Source of the DNA: Arenicola marina
Lineage: Eukaryota > Annelida > Polychaeta > Arenicolidae
Direction of reading: 5' to 3'
Length of the DNA stretch: 64,000 nt
NCBI GenBank assembly: GCA_964019135.1
Contig: OZ025258.1
Location: forward strand, 2,604,001 to 2,668,000
Part shown: piece after piece, positions 22,823-33,190 of the stretch
Position numbering within the stretch: position 1 is the stretch's first letter
Layout of the letters: the number at the start of each line of letters is the position of its first letter
Notes under the pieces: model-generated
What the model was told of the DNA's origin: nothing
Databases searched by the model: none
What the model saw: only the letters and a program-made list of their open reading frames with translations
Program-made: the position numbers and the translations under genes

Positions 22823-25654
22823 GTCACACAACTACCCCCACCCCCTTCACCCTACCCCCATTAACTACACCTCCCACCCTCACCAGCTACATACCACTCC
22901 CCGCAAGATAGCCCGCATCATATACACACCCACACCCCACCAATTACATACCCCACCCCCACCAACTACACCTCCCACCCTCACAAGCTACACATCCCAT
23001 CCACACCAGCTACACACCTCACCAGCTACACACCCCACCAGTTACACACTCCCACCCCCACCAGCTACACACCCCACCAGCTACACACCCCACCAGCTAC
23101 ACACCCCACCAGTTACACACTCCCACCCCCACCAGCTACACACCCCACCAGCTACACACCCCACCAGCTACACACCCCACCAGCTACACACTCCACCAGC
23201 TACACACCCCACCAGCTACACAGCCCACCAGCTACACAACCCACCAGCTACACACCCCCACCGGCTATACACCCCACCAGCTACACACTCCTACCGGCTA
23301 CACACCCCACCAGCTACACACCCCACCAGCTACACACCCCACCCCACCAGCTACACACCCCACCCCACCAGCTACACACCCCACCAGCTACACACCCCAC
23401 CAGCTACACACTCCACCAGCTACACACCCCACCAGCTATACACCCAACCAGCTACACACCCCACCAGCTACACACCCCCACCGGCTACACACCCCAACAG
23501 CTACACACCCCACCAGCTACACACCCCACCCCACCAGCTACACACCCCACCGCACCAGCTCCACACCCCACCAGCTACACACCCCACCCCACCAGCTACA
23601 CACCCAACCCCACCAGCTACACACCCCACCGCACCAGCTACACACCCCACCAGCTACACACCCCACCCCACCAGCTACACACCCCACCCCACCAGCTACA
23701 CACCCCACCTCACCAGCTACACACCCCACCAGCTACACGCCCCCACCAGCTACACACCCCACCCCACCAGCTACACACCCCACCCCACCAGCTACACACC
23801 CCACCAGCTACAAACCCCACCAGCTACACACCCCACCAGCTACACGCCCCCACCAGCTACACACCCCACCCCACCAGCTACACACCCAACCCCACCAGCT
23901 ACACACCCCACCAGCTACAAACCCCACCAGTTACACACTCCCACCAGCTACACACCCCTACCAGCTACAGACCCCACCAGCTACACACCCCATCAGCTAC
24001 ACACCCCACCAGCTACACACCCCATCAGCTACACACCCCATCAGCTACACACCCCACCAGCTACACACCCCACCAGCTACACACCCCATCAGCTACACAC
24101 CCCACCAGCTACACACCCCATCAGCTACAGACCCCACCAGCTACACACCCCACCAGCTACACACCCCACCAGCTACACACCCCATCAGCTACACACCCCG
24201 CCAGCTACACACCCCATCAGCTACACACCCCCACCAGCTACTCACCCCACCAGCTACACACCCCGCCAGCTACACACCCCACCAGCTACACACCCCACCA
24301 GCTACACACCCCTACCAGCTACACACCCCACCAGCTACACACCCCACCAGCTACACACCCCACCAGCTACACACCCCACCAGTTACACACTCCCACCGCC
24401 GCCAGCTACACACCCCATCAGCTACACACCCCCACCAGCTACACACCCCACCAGCTACACACCCCACCAGCTACACACCCCACCAGCTACACACTCCACC
24501 AGCTACACACCCCACCAGCTACACACCCCACCAGCTACACACCCCCACCGGCTATACACCCCACCAGCTACACACTCCTACCGGCTACACACCCCACCAG
24601 CTACACACCCCACCAGCTACACACCCCACCAGCTACACACCCCACCCCACCAGCTACACACCCCACCCCACCAGCTACACACCCCACCCCACCAGCTACA
24701 CACCCCACCAGCTACACACCCCACCAGCTACACACTCCACCAGCTACACACCCCACCAGCTATACACCCAACCAGCTACACACCCCACCAGCTACACACT
24801 CCCACCGGCTATACACCCCACCAGCTACACACCCCCACCGGCTACACACCCCACCAGCTACACACCCCACCAGCTACACACCCCACCAGCTACACACCAC
24901 ACCCCACCAGCTACACACCCCACCGCACCAGCTACACACCCCACCAGCTACACACCCCACCCCACCAGCTACACACCCCACCCCACCAGCTACACACCCC
25001 ACCCCACCAGCTACACACCCCACCCCACCAGCTACACACCCCACCCCACCAGCTACACACCCCACCAGCTACACACCCCACCAGCTACACACTCCACCAG
25101 CTACACACCCCCACCCCACCAGCTACACACCCCCACCCCACCAGCTAAATACCTCCACCAGCTACACACCCCCACCCCCACCAGCTACACACCTAACCAG
25201 CTACACACCCCACCAGCTACACCCCACCAGCTATACACCCCACCAGCTACACACCCCCACCAGCTACACCCCACCAGCTACACACCCCACCAGCTACACA
25301 CCCCACCAACTACACACCTCACCAACTACACACCCCCACCCCACCAGCAACACACCCCACCAGCTACACCCCACCAGCTACACACCCCACCAGCTACACA
25401 CCCCACCAACTACACACCCCACCAGCTACACACCCCATCAGCTACACACCCCATCAGCTACACACCCCACCAGCTACACACCCCACCAGCTACACACCCC
25501 ACCCCCACCAGCTACACACCCCCACCGGCTACACACCCCACCAGCTACACACCCCACCAGCTACACACCCCACCAGCTACACACCCCACCAGCTACACAC
25601 CCCACCAGCTACACACCTCACCAGCTACACACCCCACCCGACCAGCTACACACC
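22823..25654. repeat. 17-bp C-rich minisatellite array
   Basis: About 160 copies of CACCAGCTACACACCCC and close variants, some lengthened by an extra CACCC. The plus strand has almost no G outside CAGCTA. A distinctive run containing CCGGCTATACACC then CTCCTACCGGCTACAC occurs at about 23261 and again at about 24548, showing that blocks over 1 kb have been duplicated within the array. The left edge is degenerate. Confidence 0.95.
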
Positions 25655-28346
25655 TGTCACTTTACTGACGGACACGTTCCCATCTGTCACTTTGCTGACG
25701 GACACTTCCCATCTGTCACTTTACTAACGCACACTTTAATTACGGTCACTTTACTGACGCACACTTTTCCATCTGTCACTTTGCTGACGCGCACTTTAAT
25801 TACGGTCACTTTGCTGACGGACACTTTTTCATCTGTCACTTTACTGATGGACACTTCCCATCTGTCAATTGACTGACGGACACATTCCCATCTGTCACTT
25901 TACTGTCGGACACTTTCTCATCAGCCACTTTACTGACGGACACTTTCTCATCAACCACTTTACTGACGGACACTTTACCGTCTGTCACTTTGCTAACACA
26001 CACTTTAATTACGGTCACTTTACTGACTGTCACTTTTCAATCTGTTACTTTACTGACGGACACTTTTCCATCTATTACTTTACTGACGGATACTTTCAAA
26101 TCCGTCACTATACTGACGGACACTTCCCATCTGTCAATTTACTGACGAACACTTTCCCACCTGTCACTTTACTGACGGACACTTTTCCATCCGCCACTTT
26201 ACTGACGGACCCTTTTCCATCTGTCACTTTACTGATGGACACTTTCCCACTGTCACTTTACTGACGGACACTTTACTGACGAACACTTTCCCATTAGTCA
26301 CTTTACTAAAGGACACTTTTCCATCCGCCACTTTACTGACGGACCCTTTTCCATCTGTCACTTTACTGACGGACACTTTCCATCAGTCAATTTATTGACG
26401 GACACTTTCCCATCTGTTACTTTACTGACGGACACCTTCCCATCTGTCACTATGCTGACGGTCACTTTACAATCTGTCACTTTTGTGACAGACACTTTTT
26501 CATCTGTCACTACTGACTGACACTTCCCATCTGTCACTTTACTGACGGACACTTCCCATCTGTCAATTTACTGACGGACACTTTCTCATCGGTCAATTTA
26601 CTGACGGACACTTTACCATCTGTCACTTTGCTGACACACACTTTAATTACGGTCACTTTGCTGACGAACACCTTCTTATCTGTCACTTTACTTACGGACA
26701 CATTCTCATCTGTCACTTTACTGACGGACACTTTCCCATCTATCACTTTGCTGAAGCACACCTTAATTACGGTCACTTTGCTGACGGTCACTTTTCAATC
26801 TGTCGCTTTACTGACGGACACTTTTTCATCTGTTAATTAACTGACGGACACTTTCCAATCCGTCACTTTACTGACGGACACTTTACCATCTGTCACTTTG
26901 CTGACGGACCCTTTTCCATCTGTGACTTTACTGACGGACACTTTCCCATCTGTCACTTTACTGACGGACACTTTACTGACGGTCGCTTACTTACGGACAC
27001 TTTCCCATCAGTCATTTTACTGTCGTACACTTTTCTATCTGTCACTTTACTGACGGCCGCTTTCTCATCTGTCACTTTACTGACGGACACTTTCCCATCT
27101 GTCACTTTGCTGACGCACACTTTAATTACGGTCACTTTGCTGACGTACACTTTTTCATCTGTCACTTTACTGACGGACACTTTACCTTCTGTCAATTTAC
27201 TGACGGATATTTTTCCATCTGTCACTTTACTGACGGACACTTTTCCATATGTTCCTTTATTCACGGACACTTTCGCATCTGTCACTTCACTGAAGGACAC
27301 TTTTCCATCTGTCACTTTACTGAAGGACACTTTTTCCATCTGTCGCTTTACTGACAGACACATTCCCATCTGTCAGTTTACTGACGGACACTTTTCCATT
27401 TGTCACTTTGCTGACTGACATTTTTCCATCTGTCACTTTATTGACGGAGACTTTCCATCAGTCAATTTATTGACGGACACTTTCCCATCTGTTACTTTAC
27501 TGACGGACACCTTCCCATCTGTCACTATGCTGACGGTCACTTTACAATCTGTCACTTTACTGACAGACACTTTTTCATCTGTCACTACTGACTGACACTT
27601 CCCATCTGTCACTTTACTGACGGACACTTCCCATCTGTCAATTTACTGACGGACACTTTCTCATCTGTCAATTTACTGACGGACACTTTACCATCTGTCA
27701 CTTTGCTGACACACACTTTAATTACGGTCACTTTGCTGACGAACACCTTCTTATCTGTCACTTTACTTACGGACACATTCTCATCTGTCACTTTACTGAC
27801 GGACACTTTCCCATCTATCACTTTGCTGAAGCACACTTTAATTACGGTCACTTTGCTGACGGTCACTTTTCAATCTGTCGCTTTACTGAAGAACACTTTT
27901 TCATCTGTTAATTAACTGACGGACACTTTCCAATCCGTCACTTTACTGACGGACACTTTACCATCTGTCACTTTGCTGACGGACCCTTTTGCATCTGTGA
28001 CTTTACTGACGGACACTTTCCCATCTGTCACTTTACTGACGGACACTTTACTGACGGTCGCTTACTTACGGACACTTTCCCATCAGTCATTGTACTGTCG
28101 TACACTTTTCCATCTGTCACTTTACTTACGGCCGCTTTCTTATCTGTCACTTTACTGACGGACACTTTCCCATCTCTTATTTTACTGACGGACAGTTTCC
28201 CATCTGTCACTTTATTGACGGACACTTTCCCGCCTGTAACTTTACTGTCGCGTACTTTACTGACGGACACTTTACTGACGGTCTCTCTACTGATTGACAC
28301 TTTAATCATGAACACTTTAATGGCGGTTACTTTACTGATGGACAGT
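25655..28346. repeat. 30-bp minisatellite array with a 1,075-bp internal duplication
   Basis: About 90 copies of a 30-bp unit made of TTTACTGACGGACACTTTCC and CATCTGTCAC, with frequent variants such as TTTAATTACGGTCAC. The stretch from about 26358 recurs from about 27433 at a constant offset of 1,075 bp, including rare variants, so a long block duplicated recently. Since 30 is divisible by three, both strands give repetitive open frames (VSKVTDGK on minus), not annotated as genes. Confidence 0.95.
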
Positions 28347-28471
28347 ACAATGTACAACGCCCCCCTGCTTGGCATCAATGTGAGGGGAGGTGGTGCGGTA
28401 TTAAAAGCCAATACACTTACATAACACTACACATGGCACTCTGGGGAATGTTGCCATGGGACAAATCTTGG

Positions 28472-29407
28472 TTATGAGCCATAATAGATGTATCTAAAGA
28501 CCTCCCCCAGAGTGTTATTGAGCGACTTAATGGTGTGGGGGTCGTAGTCCGAGTCGTGAGTCCGGTACCATAAGTGAATCAGGTAATTCTCCGACCAGTC
28601 CCATAACTTGTCTTGCCGGAAGAGCCAATCCCGCTCAAACCAGTTGGGCCGCAGGATGGAGAACCACTCAATGTGGACGACATCCGGGTAGCTGCGAGCA
28701 AGCTTCATGGGCAGAATGACGGAATGGTAATTCCACCTGCGGTCGTCGAACGTGCGGTACTCCTGTCTCAAGAGGCGGATGAAGCTGGCGTTGGGTCTGG
28801 CGAAGATTACTCCGCTCCCCAACAAGTCCGGGGTCTCAGCACCAAGCGTGACGTCATAATGGAGGAGCGAGTCGACGCTCCTGAGGGCGATGACGTCCAG
28901 ATCCAGATAGATGCCGCCGTACTGGAGCAGTATATCCAGACGCGCCACGTCCGACTGATGCTCCACCGTGGCCACCGTCTGGTTGAAGACCGTGGTCGGC
29001 GGCTCGTACTTCATCAGGAAGATGTCCGGCACGACTTTCTTGGCGAAGGCCCACCAGGGACCAGTCGGCTCGTGGTCATACCACAGCACAATGCGGATGG
29101 GTTTGATGTGTTGTTTGATGGACATAATGCATAGCAGGTGATGGAATCTGAGGTCCGTGTTGGGCGGGTAGAACCAGATCAAGTGGACCAGTTTAGGCAC
29201 CACGGCCACCCTGGCGGGCGGGCTGGAGCCGGTCTCTGAAGCGGTCCCGTTGTGAATGGCGCTCAGGAGGCCGTAGTCCGACACTTTGGTGGCGGGACCG
29301 GGCACATTACCCATGATGGTGAAGAAGATGAGGACGGAGGGGAGAGTGAGGCACAGGTAGCGGCACAGCAGGCAGCGGGCCGCCAGGGGGCGACACGGAC
29401 ACACCAT
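28472..29407 (-). CDS. DXD glycosyltransferase, Gly_transf_sug / GT32-like, type II membrane protein
   Basis: A 311-residue protein predicted to transfer a sugar from a nucleotide-sugar donor in the Golgi lumen; acceptor and sugar are unknown. The N-terminus (residues 11-33, including LCLTLPSVLIFFTIMG) is a short cytosolic tail plus one membrane anchor. A stem follows, then the catalytic start VVPKLVHLIWFYPP (69-82). The signature QSDVARLDILLQYGGIYLDL (151-170) continues into the metal-binding DXD, here DLD at 169-171. NXS/T sites occur at about 53, 142, 206 and 298. ATG at 29407 is the first Met after an in-frame TGA at 29423-29425; TAA ends at 28472. A strong acceptor (TGTCTCTCTTCCAG, AG at 29456-29457) lies 48 bp upstream, so the coding part seems to sit in one exon behind a 5'UTR intron. 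The family is expanded in molluscs, from general knowledge. No poly-A signal was recognised downstream. Confidence 0.85.
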   Translation of the reverse strand: MVCPCRPLAARCLLCRYLCLTLPSVLIFFTIMGNVPGPATKVSDYGLLSAIHNGTASETGSSPPARVAVVPKLVHLIWFYPPNTDLRFHHLLCIMSIKQHIKPIRIVLWYDHEPTGPWWAFAKKVVPDIFLMKYEPPTTVFNQTVATVEHQSDVARLDILLQYGGIYLDLDVIALRSVDSLLHYDVTLGAETPDLLGSGVIFARPNASFIRLLRQEYRTFDDRRWNYHSVILPMKLARSYPDVVHIEWFSILRPNWFERDWLFRQDKLWDWSENYLIHLWYRTHDSDYDPHTIKSLNNTLGEVFRYIYYGS

Positions 29408-29455
29408 CGTCACCGTCACACGTCAGCGGCCGTCCGTCTCACGGCCTGCTGCACT

Positions 29456-29475
29456 CTGGAAGAGAGACAGCAATG
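29456..29475 (-). promoter_or_regulatory. predicted 3' splice acceptor upstream of the glycosyltransferase start
   Basis: On the minus strand a pyrimidine tract ends in TTCCAG, with exon sequence AGTGCAGC beginning at 29455. It implies a non-coding upstream exon further right. A possible matching donor, CAG/GTACATG on minus, is at about 30811. That pairing is only a suggestion. Confidence 0.55.
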
Positions 29476-29600
29476 GTGATAACAGTAACGGGGTCTTGTA
29501 TTGCTGGCCAAACAAGTATTTAGACAGTTTAGTAAACACTGACATGCCATCGCAACTACAACGAAAACCCCGAACGTTCCTTATTTGTTTACACAAGTCA

Positions 29601-29609
29601 CGTCATGTT
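29601..29609 (+). repeat. left target-site duplication CGTCATGTT
   Basis: Identical to 30745-30753 and directly outside the inverted ends. Confidence 0.85.
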
Positions 29610-29845
29610 TAGCCTGAAAACAAGACGTTACAGTCGTAAGACAGTTAGGGGATGGGACGACATAGTAACGTCTGAACTCATCCGCCCCGGCCTCTGTTAG
29701 CAATACCTATTTTGTGCAAAATGTCAAAACACTCACCTGCTAGACGAAATGTGAAATTACACAAATATTCCTCAATCAAGAATGATGCATGGGCACACGA
29801 TGTTGAAGAAATGTAATCACAGATAAATGTGTATTTGCAAAGTTT
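29610..29845 (+). repeat. left terminal inverted repeat
   Basis: 236 bp, inverted copy of 30509-30744 with one mismatch. Read on minus, it carries a donor-like CAG/GTGAGT and an acceptor-like TTTTCAG. Confidence 0.9.
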
Positions 29846-30443
29846 TGCATGTACCAAATTTAAAGATTCCCTGAGCAGCCATGATACATTCTTCACACTC
29901 AACCAACAGGTGGGGCTATAACGTTGTTGATTGGTAGAGATGTAAGCGATGTTTAGTTTGCAGGACGTTGGTCGCGGCGAAATGAATGATATGCGAGGCA
30001 AGGCTATTCTCTATACCCCTTCTTACAAGTCCCGCTGTGAAAAAAACATTGCACAAAAAGACAAGACCATATGCAAGTTATTGTTTATCAGAAATTGCTC
30101 ACTGATCGCTACTGCATTGGCTCTTCATGGATCTACTGCTCCTGCTGTCGCGCTAGACGTCTGGCCGCGAGTCTACGTTATTGTATTCAATTGTGACTCA
30201 AGTTAAGCAAACAAAGTGGACCGTAAAACCCAAGGAAAATTATTTGTTTCAATATTTATGTCTCATTATTTACTCATCTGGAATGAGTCTATCTATAAAA
30301 TAAAGAAAACTTTCCATTATGCCATCAGTATCGTCAGTATCGTGGCATGAATTGTACCACGTGTTAGGGACGACGCGAGTAAATTTAACGCTTAATGTGA
30401 GTTATATCGTGCGTCACCTCTAGTACAATAACTTGTGTACCTG

Positions 30444-30457
30444 CCGCTAGAGGGCAC
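30444..30457 (+). promoter_or_regulatory. CTCF-like motif inside the MULE-like element
   Basis: CCGCTAGAGGGCAC fits the consensus CCASYAGRKGGCRS at all but one position. A YY1-like ATGGCGGC follows at about 30471. Both are motif matches only and could be chance. Confidence 0.25.
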
Positions 30458-30508
30458 GGAATAAGGCATCATGGCGGCGTGTGGAAGTAGATAACTTTTA
30501 GACTTTAG

Positions 30509-30744
30509 AAACTTCGCAAATACACATTTATCTGTGATTACATTTCTTCAACATCGTGTGCCCATGCATCATTCTTGATTGAGGAATATTTGTGTAATTT
30601 CACATTTCGTCTAGCAGGTGAGTGTTTTGACATTTTGCACAAAATAGGTATTGCTAACAGAGGCCGGGGCGGATGAGTTCAGACGTTACTATGTCGTCCC
30701 ATCCCCTAACTGTCTTACGACTGTAACGTCTTGTTTTCAGGCTA
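30509..30744 (-). repeat. right terminal inverted repeat
   Basis: 236 bp, inverted copy of 29610-29845. Read on plus, it carries CAG/GTGAGT at 30617/30618 and TTTTCAG ending at 30740, three bases before the end of the arm match. Confidence 0.9.
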
Positions 30745-30753
30745 CGTCATGTT
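30745..30753 (+). repeat. right target-site duplication CGTCATGTT
   Basis: Identical to 29601-29609. Confidence 0.85.
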
Positions 30754-31420
30754 AAGCCGCCATTACCGCCCCCCCCCCCCCAGTCCCCCCCCCCCCCACA
30801 CACACATGTACCTGCCTCTGCAGCATGCTATAGCGCCATCAAGGTCTGACTTTGATGTTCCCACAGAGTCGCCGGTCCGGCTGGGACCCGCCCACGTGCG
30901 GCTCAGGGCCAGGCTGGGCCATGCACTCCATCAGCGACAAGGAAGGCTCATTCAGACGGCGCGAGATGCGGGTCGTGGGCCAGCTGCTGACGCCTCGCCG
31001 GCACCCGACATAGGTCACGTGGTCTGGCTGCTGACCGCGCCGGTGACCAGCATCCATCAGCCTCCAGCCATATCGCCAAGGCAGTCCACGAGAAGCACTA
31101 GATACAACTGTTTTTTTCCCGCTCGATGGATCTCTTTCTCTCTTCCGTTCACATATTGTGCCTGGACAACAGCGCCCCCGTGCGGCGGGGTGGCTCTGCC
31201 GCCGCCGTCAGTGGAACGGGGCGGGTCCGTGTCGCCCTCCGCCATTGGCTGGTCCCCAATCGATAGCGCCGGCGGGCGGGGGGGGCGCAGCGGGAGGGAG
31301 GGGGTGGATCTGGCGAGGGCGATTCCGTGAGAGACGAATTTCCCGCCTACCACATCCACAGTCCACGTTGGGCGACTCCGCATGGCTGATGACAGCCACT
31401 GAAAGGGTACAACCAGCGCC
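30754..31420. other. GC-rich single-copy region, candidate 5' region of the glycosyltransferase gene
   Basis: About 670 bp. The left end has long C-runs (30768-30797). A run with several G tracts at about 31271-31306 could form a G-quadruplex on plus. Near 31243 an inverted CCAAT (ATTGG) lies beside GC-box-like sequence, so the block looks like a CpG-rich promoter for the minus-strand gene; this is inference. An acceptor-like TTCCCACAG at about 30867 opens a 47-codon plus-strand frame with no recognisable family. I could not support a gene there. Confidence 0.35.
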
Positions 31421-32534
31421 ACGTAATGCCCCACTCGACTGTAATGCTCGCACTCCACTCAACCGTAATGCGCATAATCGACTCAACCGCAATGCTCACA
31501 CCCCACCCAACCGTAATGCTCACACCCCACCCAACCGTAATGCTCACACCCCACCAAACCGTAATGCTCACACCCCACCAAACCGTAATGCTCACACCCC
31601 ACCCAACCGTAATGCTCACACCCCACCCAACCGTAATGCTCACACCCCACCCAACCGTAATGCTCACACCCCACCCAACCGTAATGCTCACACCCCACCC
31701 AACCGTAATGCTCACACCCCACCAAACCGTAATGCTCACACCCCACCCAACCGTAATGCTCACACCCCACCCAACCGTAATGCTCACACCCCACCCAACC
31801 GTAATGCTCACACCCCACCCAACCGTAATGCTCACACCCCACCCAACCGTAATGCTCACACCCCACCAAACCGCAATGCTCACACCCCACCCAACCGTAA
31901 TGCTCACACCCCACTCAACCGTAATGCTCACACCCCACCCAACCGTAATGCTCACACCCCACCCAACCGTAATGCTCACACCCCACCCAACCGTAATGCT
32001 CACACCCCACTCAACCGCAATGCTCACACCCCACCCAACCGTAATGCTCACACCCCACTCAACCGTAATGCTCACACCCCACCCAACCGTAATGCCCACA
32101 CCCCACTCAACCGTAATGCTCACACCCCACTCAACCGTAATGCTCACACCCACCCAACCGTAATGCTCACACCCCACCCAACCGTAATTCTCACACCCCA
32201 CCCAACCGTAATGCTCACACCCCACTCAACCGCAATGCTCACACCCCACTCAACCGTAATGCTCACACCCCACCCAACCGTAATGCTCACACCCCACTCA
32301 ACCGTAATGCTCATACCCCACCCAACCGTAATGCTCACACCCCACCCAACCGTAATGCTCACACCCCACCCAACCGTAATGCTCACACCCCACTCAACCG
32401 TAATGCTCACACCCCACCATACCGTGATGCTCACACCCCACCCAACCGTAATGCTCACACCCCACCCAACCGTAATGCTCACACCCCACTCAACCGCAAT
32501 GCTCACACCCCACCCAACCATAATGCTCACACCG
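31421..32534. repeat. 24-bp minisatellite array
   Basis: About 46 copies of a 24-bp unit, CGTAATGCTCACACCCCACC plus CAAC, with variants at CCACCC/CCACTC/CCACCA. The first two or three units are degenerate. Being divisible by three, it gives repetitive open frames in several frames (NAHTPPNR on plus, VSITVGWG on minus), none annotated as a gene. Confidence 0.95.
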
Positions 32535-33190
32535 CAGACACTCTCTGACCATCTCCTATCTGTTCACATTTACTTCCCGCCATGATCGGTCGGCATTCCC
32601 TGACCATCTCCCGTCAGTTCACATTCACTTCCCACCATGATCGGTCGGCACCCCCCGACCATGTCCCGTCAGTTCACATTCACTTCCCTCCATGATCGGT
32701 CGGCACTCCCTGACCATCTCCCGTCAGTTCACATTCACTTCCCACCATGATCGGTCGGCACTCCCTGACCATCTCCCGTCAGTTCACATTCACTTCCCAC
32801 CATGATCGGTCGGCACTCCCCGACCATGTCCCGTCAGTTCACATTCACTTCCCACCATGATCGGTCGGCACTCCCCGACCATGTCCCGTCAGTTCACATT
32901 CACTTCCCACCATGATCGGTCGGCACTCCCCGACCATGTCCCGTCAGTTCACATTCACTTCCCTCCATGATCGGTCGGCACTCCCTGACCATCTCCCGTC
33001 AGTTCACATTCACTTCCCACCATGATCGGTCGGCACTCCCTGACCATCTCCCGTCAGTTCACATTCACTTCCCACCATGATCGGTCGGCACTCCCCGACC
33101 ATCTCCCGTCAGTTCACATTCACTTCCCACCATGATCGGTCGGCACTCCCTGACCATCTCCCGTCAGTTCACATTCACTTCCCTCCATGA
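32535..33190. repeat. 55-bp satellite array, left part
   Basis: About 12 copies of the 55-bp unit CCATGATCGGTCGGCACTCC, CTGACCATCTCCCGTCAGTT, CACATTCACTTCCCA. The first unit is diverged at the junction with the 24-bp array. The array is broken within a unit after CCATGA by a LINE and continues on the other side in the same phase. Confidence 0.95.

Larger units (their letters stand above)
29610..30744. mobile_element. non-autonomous DNA transposon with 236-bp inverted ends and 9-bp target duplication (MULE-like)
   Basis: The ends 29610-29845 and 30509-30744 are inverted copies of 236 bp with a single mismatch (29839 against 30515). The element begins TAGCCTGAAAAC and ends GTTTTCAGGCTA. It is flanked on both sides by CGTCATGTT (29601-29609 and 30745-30753). 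Long inverted ends with a 9-bp duplication are typical of Mutator-like elements; other superfamilies with 8-9 bp duplications (Merlin, P, hAT) usually have shorter ends. The 663-bp interior has no transposase frame. Near-perfect end identity points to a recent insertion. It lies between the glycosyltransferase start and sequence to its right, probably in that gene's 5' intron. Confidence 0.85.

Noticed and set aside
28613-29134. 173-codon plus-strand open frame
   Set aside because: Antisense shadow of the glycosyltransferase gene; GC-rich coding DNA commonly leaves such frames.
29601-30753. Head-to-head duplicated first exons or bidirectional promoter
   Set aside because: The arms carry donor and acceptor-like sites and the interior has ATGGCGGC. 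However, the exact 9-bp direct repeats at both outer ends identify a transposon insertion, which explains the inverted symmetry better.
30867-31013. Possible plus-strand coding exon after TTCCCACAG
   Set aside because: A 47-codon frame without family resemblance, and no convincing donor at its end; insufficient for a gene call.
31158-32585. 475-codon NAHTPPNR repeat protein in the 24-bp array
   Set aside because: Same artefact: open frames exist on both strands over the whole array, and the non-repeat start has no recognisable domain.
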